A DNA stretch of 64,000 bases from Klenkia brasiliensis (GCF_900100695.1 NZ_FNCF01000003.1:248001-312000), one strand, 5' to 3'; positions 53,334 through 61,809 are shown, counted from the first letter of the stretch. The notes: a model not told the origin generated them from the letters alone. Made by a program: numbers and translations.

Positions 53334-54742
53334 ACCGCCACCGCGGCGCCGTCGAGCCGCGGGTCGGCGGCGGCCGAGACGACGTCGCCGCCGACCCGGA
53401 CGACGACGTGCGAGCTGCGGGCCGACCAGGGCGGCGCGCCGGCGGTCTCACCGGTGACCCGCCCGTCGGCGTCCAGCGCCCAGCGGGGCGCGGCCAGGGC
53501 GGCGCCCACGGCCAGGTCGGCGGCGACGGGGTCGCCGTCCGGGGCCCCCGAGGCGAGCAGCCGGCCCAGCAGCTGGGCGTTCCAGGGCACCTGCTGCTCG
53601 CCGCCGGGGGTGGCGCCCAGCACCGCCGGCCGGCCGGACCGGTCGGCCGCCGCCCAGGCGTGCAGGGTGGTCCGGGGCCGACGCCCCGCCACGGGCGCGT
53701 TCGGGTGGCCCGGCTCGAAGGTGAACCCCCGCCCGGCGCGGTTGCCCAGGACCAGGTCCAGGCCGGGGACCACCAGACCGCTGCCGAACTGCGGCCAGGA
53801 GTTCGAGTGCACGACGACGACCGCGCCGCCCTCGGCGTCGACGGCGGCCACCGCGGAGGTGCCGCCGGTGAGGGCCGGCCGCCGGCCGCCGTTCATCCGC
53901 TCGAGGGCCGCGAGCACCTCGGCGGGCCCCGGGGGCCCGGCGACGGCGGCCAGGGCACCGAGCAGGGCCGGCCCGTGCGTGGGGTCGGGCGTGGCCCAGA
54001 CCGTGCGCCCGGCCACGCGGGCCGACGTCGGGGGCGACCAGGAGGCCCGTGCCGACGCGAGGTCGGCGGCGGTCAGCACGCCTCCGTGCTCGGCGACGGT
54101 GGCCAGCACCTCGGCGCCGAGCTCGCCGGCGAACACGCCGGCGCCCTCCTCGACGAAGCCGCGCAGCAGCCGGGCCAGGCCGGGCAGGCGGACCCGGGTG
54201 CCGACGGGCAGGCGCGCCGCGGCAGGACGGAAGACCGATCCACCGGGCGCGTGCCGGACCAGCAGGTCGTCGGCCTCGGCCGCCAGCCGGGCGCAGACGG
54301 CCGACCAGGGCACGCCCCGCTCGGCCAGGGCGATCGCCGGGGCGGCGAGCCGGCCGCGACCGAGCCTGCCCAGGTCGGCCAGCGCGGCGTAGCCGGCCGG
54401 GGCGCCGGGGACACCCACGGCTGCACCCCCCGTCGGCGCCACCTCCCACCCCTGCCGCTCCGCGAGCCCGGCCAGCCCGGCGGCCGCGGGCCCGATGGCG
54501 ACCAGCGACTCGGGGGCCGCGGCGCCCGCGGGGAGGACCAGGGCGACCAGGTCGCCGCCGAGGCCGCACTTGGGCGGCAGCAGCACCGTCTCCGCCAGGG
54601 CCGCCGCCACCGCCGCGTCCACCGCCGACCCGCCGTCCAGCAGGGCCGCGGACCCGATGGCCGCGGCGGTGCGCGACCCGGCCGCGACCGCACCCAGCGT
54701 GCCGCTGGCCACCGCCCGCCGGGCGAGCAGCGTCGACTCCAC
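53330..54742 (-). CDS. Gamma-glutamyltransferase-family protein
   Basis: 470 residues from GTG 54742, shorter than typical GGT (about 550-580), and without a signal peptide. The autoprocessing/catalytic Thr is in TGGTSAVAAVDAEGG (near 290). Substrate-loop motifs correspond to FGSGLVVPGLDLVLGNR and GHPNAPVAGRRPRTT. The family cleaves gamma-glutamyl bonds; some members are acylases. In a catabolic operon it may unmask a gamma-glutamylated amine. Position 6 nt after the VOC gene. Confidence 0.82.
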   Translation of the reverse strand: MESTLLARRAVASGTLGAVAAGSRTAAAIGSAALLDGGSAVDAAVAAALAETVLLPPKCGLGGDLVALVLPAGAAAPESLVAIGPAAAGLAGLAERQGWEVAPTGGAAVGVPGAPAGYAALADLGRLGRGRLAAPAIALAERGVPWSAVCARLAAEADDLLVRHAPGGSVFRPAAARLPVGTRVRLPGLARLLRGFVEEGAGVFAGELGAEVLATVAEHGGVLTAADLASARASWSPPTSARVAGRTVWATPDPTHGPALLGALAAVAGPPGPAEVLAALERMNGGRRPALTGGTSAVAAVDAEGGAVVVVHSNSWPQFGSGLVVPGLDLVLGNRAGRGFTFEPGHPNAPVAGRRPRTTLHAWAAADRSGRPAVLGATPGGEQQVPWNAQLLGRLLASGAPDGDPVAADLAVGAALAAPRWALDADGRVTGETAGAPPWSARSSHVVVRVGGDVVSAAADPRLDGAAVAV

Positions 54743-54747
54743 GCCGC

Positions 54748-55188
54748 TCAGCCCAGCTGGCTCGGGCCGTAGTGCCGCAGCTCGATGCCGTTGCCGTCGG
54801 GGTCGGCCACGTACACCAGGTCGGCCGGGCCCAGCGCACCCCACCGCCGGTACGGACCGTCCACGACGTCGAAGGCACCCGACGTCACCAGCGCCTGCAG
54901 GTCGGTCTCCTCGACGACCAGGCAGAAGTGCGACAGGTTGGTGCCGGTGGCCTCGCGGCGGCCGTCGAGGTCGATGATGGTCCCGGGCGAGATCTCCACC
55001 GACGGGAAGGGCACCTCACCGCGGCGGTACTCCTCCAGGCGCAGCACCGGGAGCCCGAAGTGCTCCTGGTACCAGCGGACGGAGACCTCGGGGTCGGCGA
55101 CCCGCAGCACGATGTGGTCCAGCTTCTCGACGCGGACGACCGGCGTACCGGTTGCCTCGACCCGGCTGTGGCTCTGCGTGGATGTCAT
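54748..55188 (-). CDS. VOC-family (glyoxalase/extradiol-type) metalloprotein
   Basis: 146 residues from ATG 55188. VOC fold with KLDHIVLRVADPEVSVRWYQEHFGL, HFCLVVEETD and the metal Glu in DGNGIELRHY. It could be an extradiol dioxygenase, glyoxalase-like or resistance protein. It is the first gene of the second catabolic operon, directly beside operator site B and divergent from the regulator. Confidence 0.88.
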   Translation of the reverse strand: MTSTQSHSRVEATGTPVVRVEKLDHIVLRVADPEVSVRWYQEHFGLPVLRLEEYRRGEVPFPSVEISPGTIIDLDGRREATGTNLSHFCLVVEETDLQALVTSGAFDVVDGPYRRWGALGPADLVYVADPDGNGIELRHYGPSQLG

Positions 55189-55190
55189 GT

Positions 55191-55203
55191 GGATGTTGTA
55201 TCC
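55191..55203. promoter_or_regulatory. Operator-like site B at the VOC/GntR divergent promoter
   Basis: GGATGTTGTATCC, identical to site A, ends 2 nt before the VOC start. On the minus strand it reads GGATACAACATCC and contains TACAAC, which could be a -10 box of a leaderless transcript. Confidence 0.65.
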
Positions 55204-55362
55204 CGAGTAGGTCGCCGGGACGGGTCCGGCGCATGACATCCGTGTTGCACCGCACCTCGGACGGGGCCGACGACCCCAGGGGGCGACGTCGTCGGCGCGG
55301 CTCCCTCGGACGAGCGACCAGGAGGGGTCCGGGGCGCCCGGCGTGCGATCATGCCCGCGTGG

Positions 55363-55375
55363 TTGCTTGTATCCG
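55363..55375. promoter_or_regulatory. Operator-like site C before the GntR gene
   Basis: GTTGCTTGTATCC matches sites A/B at 9 of 13 positions, with the whole right half TTGTATCC kept, and ends 9 nt before the GntR GTG. Autoregulation is inferred. Confidence 0.45.
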
Positions 55376-55384
55376 GCAGGTCCC

Positions 55385-56107
55385 GTGACGATCGGCGACC
55401 GGCACCGTCCGCTGCGGGACGAGGTCCTGGACGAGCTGCGCCGGCTCATCCTCGACGGCACGCTCGAGCCGGGTGCCCACCTCACCGAGCAGTCGGCGTC
55501 CGAGCGCCTGGCGGTGTCCCGCCTGCCGGTGCGCGAGGCCTTCCGCCGGCTGGAGGCCGAGGGCCTGCTGGAGGCGCTCCCCCGTCGCGGTGTGCGGGTC
55601 GTGCTGCCCGACGCCGAGGAGCTGCAGACCGTGCACGAGATGCGGGTGGCCCTCGAGCTGATCGCGGTGCGGCGGACCACCGAGCGCCAGGACCCCGAGG
55701 TGCTCGGGGAGCTCCGGGCCGCGCTGCGGGCGGGCGCGAGCGCCGCCGGGGGCGACGACGACGGCTCGACCCTGCCCCGGCTCAACGAGGGCTTCCACGA
55801 GGTCCTCGCCCGCGGGGCGGGCAGCCGGGTGCTGTCGGAGACCCTGCGGTCGGTGCGCAACCAGGTCCACCACCTCATCGGCGGCCGGCACTCGACGCCC
55901 GACGTCTCGTGGGACGAGCACGCCCGGATCGTCGAGGCGGTCCTCGACGGGGACGGCGAACTGGCCGCGATCCTGATGCGGCGCCACCTGCACGCGCGCC
56001 ACCACGAGGCGAGGACGGCGGGCGCGGACCAGCCCCCGGTCGAGGACCGCGCCGTCGACCAGGACGCCGACCAGGACGCCGACCAGGACGCCGACCGGCT
56101 CAGCTGA
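55385..56107 (+). CDS. GntR regulator with FCD domain
   Basis: 240 residues from GTG 55385. Winged helix at about 15-75 (LTEQSASERLAVSRLPVREAFRRLEAEGLLE) and an FCD ligand domain at about 82-215 (with LNEGFHEVLARGAGSRVL and EHARIVEAVLDGD). The tail repeats DQDADQDADQDAD. FCD regulators respond to small carboxylates. It is divergent from the catabolic operon and beside the palindromes, so it is their most likely regulator. Confidence 0.93.
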   Translation: MTIGDRHRPLRDEVLDELRRLILDGTLEPGAHLTEQSASERLAVSRLPVREAFRRLEAEGLLEALPRRGVRVVLPDAEELQTVHEMRVALELIAVRRTTERQDPEVLGELRAALRAGASAAGGDDDGSTLPRLNEGFHEVLARGAGSRVLSETLRSVRNQVHHLIGGRHSTPDVSWDEHARIVEAVLDGDGELAAILMRRHLHARHHEARTAGADQPPVEDRAVDQDADQDADQDADRLS

Positions 56108-56771
56108 GCCCGAAGACCCTCGTGCCGGCCGCCAGCCGGCCGTCCGGCCCGTCCCAGCGCGCGACGCCCACCGAGAAGCTGCCCTCCTCCGGCGCCCCCG
56201 CCGTGTAGGACACCTCGGACATCCCGGCCGCCGCGAAGGCGTCCCGCAGCCGCCGCGTCGGGTCCCCGTGCCGCCGGTTCCGGGTCCACACGACCCTCCC
56301 GCCGGCGGCCAGCAGGTGCGGCAGCGCCCGCACGACCGCCTCGGCCTCGTCGTCGTCCAGGAGACCGAACAGGCCGCAGGCCAGGACGAGGTCGGCCGGC
56401 ACCGCGTCGGCGAGCACGTCCCCGTCCCCGGCGTCGCCCACGACGACCCGGACGCCGTGCAGCGCGGCGCCCAGGACGGCACCCTCGGCGAAGTCGGCGT
56501 TGCGCGCGTCCTGCTCCACCAGCAGTGCCTGCACGTCGACGCCGCGCGGGTGCTCGATCAGCAGCGGGAGCAGGTCCCGGGCCTGGCCCGAGGCCAGGCT
56601 GACGACCCGCAGCGGGCCGGGTCGGGCGTCGTCGAGCACCCCGCGCACCGCGTCCTGCACGACGGCCAGCCGGCGGGACAGCGGGCTGACGAGCTCGTCG
56701 TACGGGGCGTGCCAGGCGTACCAGTCGGTGGCCGGGTCGTCCGTGGTGGTCACGGCGTCATCCTGGCACAC
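56100..56771 (-). CDS. Class I SAM-dependent methyltransferase-like protein
   Basis: 223 residues from GTG 56771 (a later GTG at 56753 is possible). Motif RVVSLASGQARDLLPLL near residue 55 and VVVGDAGDGDVLADAVPADLVLACGLFG near 110 fit a class I methyltransferase, probably of small-molecule type. Its end overlaps the GntR gene by 8 nt. Operator-like site D lies just upstream, linking it to the cluster. Confidence 0.8.
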   Translation of the reverse strand: MCQDDAVTTTDDPATDWYAWHAPYDELVSPLSRRLAVVQDAVRGVLDDARPGPLRVVSLASGQARDLLPLLIEHPRGVDVQALLVEQDARNADFAEGAVLGAALHGVRVVVGDAGDGDVLADAVPADLVLACGLFGLLDDDEAEAVVRALPHLLAAGGRVVWTRNRRHGDPTRRLRDAFAAAGMSEVSYTAGAPEEGSFSVGVARWDGPDGRLAAGTRVFGLS

Positions 56772-56772
56772 G

Positions 56773-56785
56773 GGATACAGGATCC
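56773..56785. promoter_or_regulatory. Operator-like site D upstream of methyltransferase gene
   Basis: GGATACAGGATCC matches the reverse complement of sites A/B (GGATACAACATCC) at 11 of 13 positions and keeps GGAT-N5-ATCC. It lies 1 nt upstream of the methyltransferase GTG. Confidence 0.5.
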
Positions 56786-56816
56786 GCAGCTGCCGCGGTG
56801 TCCGCGGGCGCCGGGG

Positions 56817-57674
56817 TCAGGCGAAGACGATGGTCTTGGCGCCGTCGACGATGACCCGGTCCTCGACGTGCCAGGTCACCGCCTGCGCCAGCACCTGCCG
56901 CTCGACGTAGCGGCCGACCCGGCGCATGTCCTCGACCGTGGCGCGGTGGTCGATGCGGGCGACCTCCTGCTCGATGATCGGGCCGGCGTCCAGCTCGGCG
57001 GTCACGTAGTGCGCGGTCGCCCCGATGAGCTTCACGCCGCGGTCGGCGGCGGCCTGGTAGGGGTTGGCGCCCACGAACGCCGGCAGGAACGAGTGGTGGA
57101 TGTTGATCAGCCGCTCGGGGAACCGCGCGCAGAACTCCGGCGAGACGATCTGCATGTACCGGGCCAGCACGACCAGGTCGCAGTCACCGACCAGCTCCAG
57201 CGCCCGCGCCTCGGCCTCGGCCTTCGTGCCGGGGGTGACCGGCACGTGGTGGAACGGGATGCCGTGCGCCGCCGCGACCGGCTCCAGGTCGGGGTGGTTG
57301 GACACCACGACGGCGATCTCGGCGCGCAGGTCGCCGGCCGAGACCCGGTAGAGCAGCTCCTGCAGCACGTGGTCGGTCCGCGACACGAACACCGCCAGCC
57401 GGGGCCGGTGGTCGGCGAGCACGAGCCGGTAGGTCATCCCCCACTCACCGGCCAGCGCGGTGAGCTGCTCCTCCAGCGCGGCGCGGCGGTCGGCCAGGCC
57501 GTCGAGGACGAACTCCAGGCGCAGCGTGAACGTGCCGCCCGAGGGGTCGGAGCTGTGCTGCTGCGAGTCGGTGATGTTGGCACCCGCGTCGGCCATCAGC
57601 CGCGAGAGGACGGCGACGATGCCGGGGCGGTCGGGACAGCGGACGACCAGCCGGCCGGCGTTGCTCTGGGACAC
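56817..57674 (-). CDS. purU: Formyltetrahydrofolate deformylase
   Basis: 285 residues from GTG 57674. An N-terminal ACT domain (LVVRCPDRPGIVAVLSRLMAD) is followed by a formyltransferase-like domain with the catalytic His in LINIHHSFLPAF (near 200) and the Asp in ATAHYVTAELDAGPI. It hydrolyses 10-formyl-THF to formate and THF. It balances one-carbon flow and could recycle formate released in demethylation. Confidence 0.95.
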   Translation of the reverse strand: MSQSNAGRLVVRCPDRPGIVAVLSRLMADAGANITDSQQHSSDPSGGTFTLRLEFVLDGLADRRAALEEQLTALAGEWGMTYRLVLADHRPRLAVFVSRTDHVLQELLYRVSAGDLRAEIAVVVSNHPDLEPVAAAHGIPFHHVPVTPGTKAEAEARALELVGDCDLVVLARYMQIVSPEFCARFPERLINIHHSFLPAFVGANPYQAAADRGVKLIGATAHYVTAELDAGPIIEQEVARIDHRATVEDMRRVGRYVERQVLAQAVTWHVEDRVIVDGAKTIVFA

Positions 57675-57697
57675 GGGAGGGGATGATCCCAGACGCG

Positions 57698-58582
57698 TCA
57701 GGGCAGGTCCGCGGGCTCCCCGAGGGCGAACAGGTCGCCGTGCTCGGCGACACGGGCCAGCACGTCGTCGGTGTCGAAGACCAGCGGGCCGCCCAGCTCC
57801 TCCCAGGTCACCGGGGTGGACACCGTGGCCCCGGCCCGCGCCCGCAGCGAGTAGGGCGACACCGTGGTCTTGGCCGTGTTGTTCTGGCTCCAGTCGATGA
57901 GCACCTTGCCCGGCCGCAGCACCTTCTCCATCCGCCAGACCACGTCGTCCGGGGTCTCCTCGGTCAGCGCCTGCGCCAGCGCCTTGGCGTACCGGGAGGG
58001 GTGGTCGGGGTCGGCGCAGCGGATCGGTGCGTAGACCTGCAGGCCCTTGGAGCCCGAGGTCTTCACCACCGGGTCCAGCCCGTCCTCGACCAGCCGTTCC
58101 CGCAGCCGGACGGCGACCGCCGCGCACTCGGCCACGCCGGCACCGGGGCCGGGGTCCAGGTCCAGGACCAGCAGGTCAGGCAGCTGGGGCACCCCGTCGG
58201 CGTCGACCCGCCACTGCGGCACGTGCAGCTCCAGCGCCGCGAGGTTGGCCGACCAGGCCAGGTCGGGGACGTCGGTGAGCAGCACCATGTCCAGGGTCTC
58301 GCGGTCCTTGGTGGACCCCGGTGCGGGCACCACCACGTGCTGCACCCAGGACGGGGCGTGGCGGGCGTTGTTCTTCTCGAAGAACGACGCGCCCTCGACC
58401 CCGTGCGGCCACCGGGTGAAGGTGACCGGCCGGCCGGCCAGGTGCGGCAGCAGCACCGGCGCCACGTGCACGTAGTACTGGATCACCTGGGCCTTGGTGA
58501 ACCCCACCTCGGGGAAGAGCACCTTGTCCAGGTTCGACACCTCGAGCTGCCGCCCCCCGATCGCCACCCGCTGCCGGCTCAC
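57698..58582 (-). CDS. ligD: NHEJ polymerase/primase module (LigD-POL type)
   Basis: 294 residues from GTG 58582, overlapping the ligase stop by 4 nt. LigD polymerase-domain motifs: LLVLDLDPGPG (catalytic DxD), VKTSGSKGLQVY and KVLIDWSQNN. It fills ends during non-homologous end joining. In many genomes it is fused to the ligase; here it is separate. Gene symbol indicates the module only. Confidence 0.92.
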   Translation of the reverse strand: MSRQRVAIGGRQLEVSNLDKVLFPEVGFTKAQVIQYYVHVAPVLLPHLAGRPVTFTRWPHGVEGASFFEKNNARHAPSWVQHVVVPAPGSTKDRETLDMVLLTDVPDLAWSANLAALELHVPQWRVDADGVPQLPDLLVLDLDPGPGAGVAECAAVAVRLRERLVEDGLDPVVKTSGSKGLQVYAPIRCADPDHPSRYAKALAQALTEETPDDVVWRMEKVLRPGKVLIDWSQNNTAKTTVSPYSLRARAGATVSTPVTWEELGGPLVFDTDDVLARVAEHGDLFALGEPADLP

Positions 58583-59529
58583 TCCGGCACCACCTCCGCG
58601 GCGGGGACGTCGTCGCGCAGGCCGCGCCAGGCGGGGTGGCGCAGGTGGCCGTCGCCGGTCCAGCCGGCGAACACGACCTCGCCGACCAGCTCCGGCTCCA
58701 CCCAGTGCGCCTCCCGGACGACGTCGGCGGGCACCTCGCCGGCGAAGGGCGACGTCGTGCGGCCGGTCACCCCGCGGGCCAGCTCGGCCAGCGCGCGGTC
58801 GGTGAACCCGGTGCCCACCCGGCCGGCGTACCGCAGCCCGCCGTCCTCCTGCACGCCGACCAGCAGCGACCCGATGCCGCCGGCGCGCCGCCCGTTGCCC
58901 GGTCGCCACCCGCCGACCACGACGGTCTGGTGCTGCACGTTCTTGACCTTCAGCCACTCCGAGCCCCGGCCGCCGGGCCGGTAGGGCGAGGCCAGCCGCT
59001 TGGCGACGACGCCCTCCAGGCCGTGCTCACGGCTGGCTGCCTGCACGTCGGCACCGCCGGCGGGGAACCACGGCGTGGTGGACCACCGGCGGGCGGCCGG
59101 TGCCAGGTCGTCGAGCAGCTCGCGGCGCTCGCGGTAGCCGCACCCCAGCAACGACCGGCCGTCGAGCTCGAGCACGTCGAACACGAAGTAGCTCACCGGG
59201 ACCCGCCGGGCGGTGCGGGCCACCTCGGGGCCGGTCAGGTGCATGCGCTGCTGGAGCAGGCCGAAGTCCGGCCGGCCCCGGCCGTCCAGGGCCACGACCT
59301 CGCCGTCGAGCACCGCCCCGCGACCGGCCAGGGACGGCGGCAGCGCGGCGAGCTCGGGGTAGCGGTCGGTGACGTCGGTACCGCTGCGGGCGCGCAACCG
59401 CACCGCGCCGTCGCGGACGTGGGCCAGCACCCGGACGCCGTCCCACTTGAACTCGAACGCCCAGCCGGCCTCGTCGCGGGGCAGCTCCCCGGCGACGGCG
59501 AGCATCGGCCGGGTCGACTCGTCGACCAC
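58579..59529 (-). CDS. ligD: ATP-dependent DNA ligase module (LigD-LIG type)
   Basis: 316 residues from GTG 59529. Nucleotidyl-transfer Lys in EFKWDGVRV (Lys28), motif III FVFDVLELDG and motif IV LEGVVAKRL are intact. An OB-fold domain follows. It seals breaks in the NHEJ pathway and lies one base after the ku gene. No phosphoesterase domain is present. Confidence 0.93.
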   Translation of the reverse strand: MVDESTRPMLAVAGELPRDEAGWAFEFKWDGVRVLAHVRDGAVRLRARSGTDVTDRYPELAALPPSLAGRGAVLDGEVVALDGRGRPDFGLLQQRMHLTGPEVARTARRVPVSYFVFDVLELDGRSLLGCGYRERRELLDDLAPAARRWSTTPWFPAGGADVQAASREHGLEGVVAKRLASPYRPGGRGSEWLKVKNVQHQTVVVGGWRPGNGRRAGGIGSLLVGVQEDGGLRYAGRVGTGFTDRALAELARGVTGRTTSPFAGEVPADVVREAHWVEPELVGEVVFAGWTGDGHLRHPAWRGLRDDVPAAEVVPE

Positions 59530-59530
59530 C

Positions 59531-60457
59531 TCAGGCGGACTTGCTCGCGGCCTTCTTGGCCGGGGCCTTCTTCGCCGGCGTCGCCTTCTTCGCCGCGGCC
59601 TTCTTCGCGGGGGCGGCCTTCTTCGCGGGCGCCTTCTCCCCCGCGTCGTCGTCGTCGGACGAGGACGAGGACGAGGACGTCCCGCCGGCCTTCTCCACGC
59701 TGCGGCGCAGCGCGCTCATCAGGTCGACCACCGAGCCGTCGTCCTCGTCGTCCCCGGCCTCCTCGGGCCGCACGACGTCGCCGCCGGCCTGCTTGGCCTC
59801 CAGCAGCGCCGCCATCGCCTCCTTGTAGTCGTCGGTGAACGCCGACGGGTCGAAGGAGCCGCTCATCGTGGCGATGAGGGACTCGGCCATCTTCAGCTCG
59901 GCGGGCTTGGCGGCGACGTCCTCGTCCAGGAACCCGAACTCCGGCGCCCGGATCTCGTCGGGCCAGCGCATGGTGTGCAGCACCAGGACGCCGTCGCGCA
60001 CGCGCAGCGCGGCCAGCGACTCCCGCTGCCGGATGGCGATCTTGGTGATCGCGACCTGGCCGGCGTTCTCCAGCGCGGTGCGCAGCAGCACGTAGGGCCG
60101 CGTCGCGGTGCCCTCGGGCTCCAGGTAGTAGGTCTTCTCGAAGTGGATCGGGTCGATCTCGGACTGCTCGACGAACTGCAGCACCTCGATCTCGTGCGTG
60201 CTGCCCAGCGGGAGCTCGTCCATGTCGGCGTCGGTGAGCACCACCAGCTCGCCGTTGGGCAGCTCGAAGCCCTTGGCGATGTCGCGGTACTCGATCTCCT
60301 CGCCGTCGACCGAGCAGACCCGGCGGTACTTGACCCGGCCGCCGTCGGTCCGGTGCACCTGGTGGAACTTGACGTCGTGGTCCTCGGTGGCCGAGTACAG
60401 CTTCACGGCGATCGAGACCAGCCCGAAGGAGACCGCGCCCTTCCAGATCGACCGCAT
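59531..60457 (-). CDS. ku: Ku DNA end-binding protein
   Basis: 308 residues. The bacterial Ku core (to about residue 255) begins MRSIWKGAVSFGLVSIAV and includes VHRTDGGRVKYRR. A C-terminal tail of ~50 residues has an acidic Ser/Asp run then repeated KKAxxxKKA units, histone H1-like. It loads the ligase and polymerase on DNA ends. First gene of the ku-ligase-polymerase operon. Confidence 0.96.
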   Translation of the reverse strand: MRSIWKGAVSFGLVSIAVKLYSATEDHDVKFHQVHRTDGGRVKYRRVCSVDGEEIEYRDIAKGFELPNGELVVLTDADMDELPLGSTHEIEVLQFVEQSEIDPIHFEKTYYLEPEGTATRPYVLLRTALENAGQVAITKIAIRQRESLAALRVRDGVLVLHTMRWPDEIRAPEFGFLDEDVAAKPAELKMAESLIATMSGSFDPSAFTDDYKEAMAALLEAKQAGGDVVRPEEAGDDEDDGSVVDLMSALRRSVEKAGGTSSSSSSSDDDDAGEKAPAKKAAPAKKAAAKKATPAKKAPAKKAASKSA

Positions 60458-60470
60458 GCCCGTCCCTCTC

Positions 60471-60497
60471 CACGAATGCCCAGGACACGAATGCCCA
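60471..60497 (-). repeat. Direct repeat in the ku leader
   Basis: CACGAATGCCCA occurs at 60471-60482 and again at 60486-60497, a 15-nt period, 14 nt from the ku ATG. It may be an operator or a promoter duplication. Confidence 0.6.
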
Positions 60498-60546
60498 AGA
60501 TCAGCCTAGGGGCGCGGATGGCCGCAGCGCACCCGCGCGCTCCCCC

Positions 60547-61074
60547 CTACGAGTCGGTCGCGTCCGACTGCAGCTTGTCGTAGGCGAACTGCCCGACGTC
60601 CGCGCCGGCGACGATGGTCATGACCAGGCCGGCCAGCCGGGTGGCCCGCGGGGCGGCCACGTAGGACAGCACGAAGCCGGTGCCGATCCACTGCGCCAGG
60701 CAGAACGGGCAGGTGACCAGCTCCCCGACCGCGTGCTTCCACCCGCCGTGCTCGCGGATCTCCTCGGCGACCTCCGCCTCGCCCGAGGTGCCCTCGTAGC
60801 GGGTGAACGGGGCCCGCAGCGGGCTGGTGACCGGGTCCTTGGCCACCGTGCGGGCCAGCCGGAAGGTGCCGACGGTCAGCAGCAGCGCGTCGCCGAGCGG
60901 GATCCGGTCGGGCAGCGGCCTGCCCGACGCCCGCAGCGCCGCCGCGCCGGCCGCGGTGAGCGCGCCGTAGACGCCCATCGCCCCCAGCAGCCCGCCCAGG
61001 GGCCGCTGCTCGCCGTGCGCGTACTGCTCCTGCTGGCTGCGGGCCCAGGACCCGACCTTCTCGGTGACCGACAT
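60547..61074 (-). CDS. DUF1360 membrane protein
   Basis: 175 residues from ATG 61074. It has the DUF1360 signature GELVTCPFCLAQWIGTGFV (CxxC near 125) and about three hydrophobic segments. The upstream ATG would extend by 11 residues and is less likely. Function unknown. Confidence 0.85.
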   Translation of the reverse strand: MSVTEKVGSWARSQQEQYAHGEQRPLGGLLGAMGVYGALTAAGAAALRASGRPLPDRIPLGDALLLTVGTFRLARTVAKDPVTSPLRAPFTRYEGTSGEAEVAEEIREHGGWKHAVGELVTCPFCLAQWIGTGFVLSYVAAPRATRLAGLVMTIVAGADVGQFAYDKLQSDATDS

Positions 61075-61148
61075 GCAGGGCGGGCTACCCGCCCGGTGGG
61101 GGCTCACACCGCGTGTGGACGACGGTCCCGCGGGGGTAGGGGCCGACC

Positions 61149-61568
61149 ATGACGCAGCCCGAGGGCCAGACCGCCCGCGACCAGTTCCCCGAGGACGCCG
61201 GGATCCCCGAGATCGCCGACGACACCCCCGAGGCCGCCATGGCCGAGGACCCGCAGTTCGCCCCCGACATGGGGCGCGAGACCGCCGGCGCCAGCGTCGA
61301 CTTCGGCACCACCGCCGAGGAGCAGGCCGAGGGCGAGCCGCTGGACGGCAGGCTCGCCCGCGAGGAGCCCGACGTCGACGTCGACCCCGGCACCCGGCCC
61401 GCCGAGGACCCCGACGGCCCGGTCACCCAGCTCGACCAGGACGTCGACACCGACCCGCTCGACAGCTCCGGCACCGACTCCGTCGGCGACGACGTGCTGG
61501 CGACCGGCGAGGCGCCGGCGGGCGGCGAGGGGCCTGAGGAGCGGGCGGTGCACCCCACCGGCGACTGA
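61149..61568 (+). CDS. DUF5709-type acidic protein
   Basis: 139 residues, very acidic and probably disordered. The GEPLDGRLAREEPDVDVD motif marks the DUF5709 family. Possibly a stress-related protein in actinobacteria; no function is known. A hairpin follows. Confidence 0.8.
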   Translation: MTQPEGQTARDQFPEDAGIPEIADDTPEAAMAEDPQFAPDMGRETAGASVDFGTTAEEQAEGEPLDGRLAREEPDVDVDPGTRPAEDPDGPVTQLDQDVDTDPLDSSGTDSVGDDVLATGEAPAGGEGPEERAVHPTGD

Positions 61569-61588
61569 GCGGCACGGCCCCCGGCGCT

Positions 61589-61615
61589 GGCCGCCCACTC
61601 GGCTTGTGGGCGGCC
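61589..61615 (+). terminator. Hairpin after the DUF5709 gene
   Basis: GGCCGCCCAC (61589-61598) pairs perfectly with GTGGGCGGCC (61606-61615), 7-nt loop, 20 nt after the stop. The rest of 61616-61809 shows no gene; a promoter for the STAS gene is likely there but no clear boxes were found. Confidence 0.75.
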
Positions 61616-61809
61616 TGCGCCGTGTCTAGGGTCCGGACGGGCAGTTCAGCCATCAGCTGCCCGCGACGTCTGCACCGGGGTCACCCGGGTGCCGTCCCTC
61701 CCCCGGGGTGCTCCGACCGGGGAACCCCGACGGCGCGCGTCCGCGGCAGGTACGTTGTGCACGCCAGTGCGTGCCCGTCGGGCACCACCGCTGAGAGGAG
61801 CTCCAGTCC

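Noticed and set aside
48073-54772. Many long plus-strand frames across the catabolic cluster
   Set aside because: They are shadows opposite the minus-strand catabolic genes, and show Ala/Arg/Gly bias without domains.
57698-59529. Possible frameshift splitting a single LigD
   Set aside because: Each part has its own GTG start, a 4-base overlap and complete domain ends, so they are two genes.
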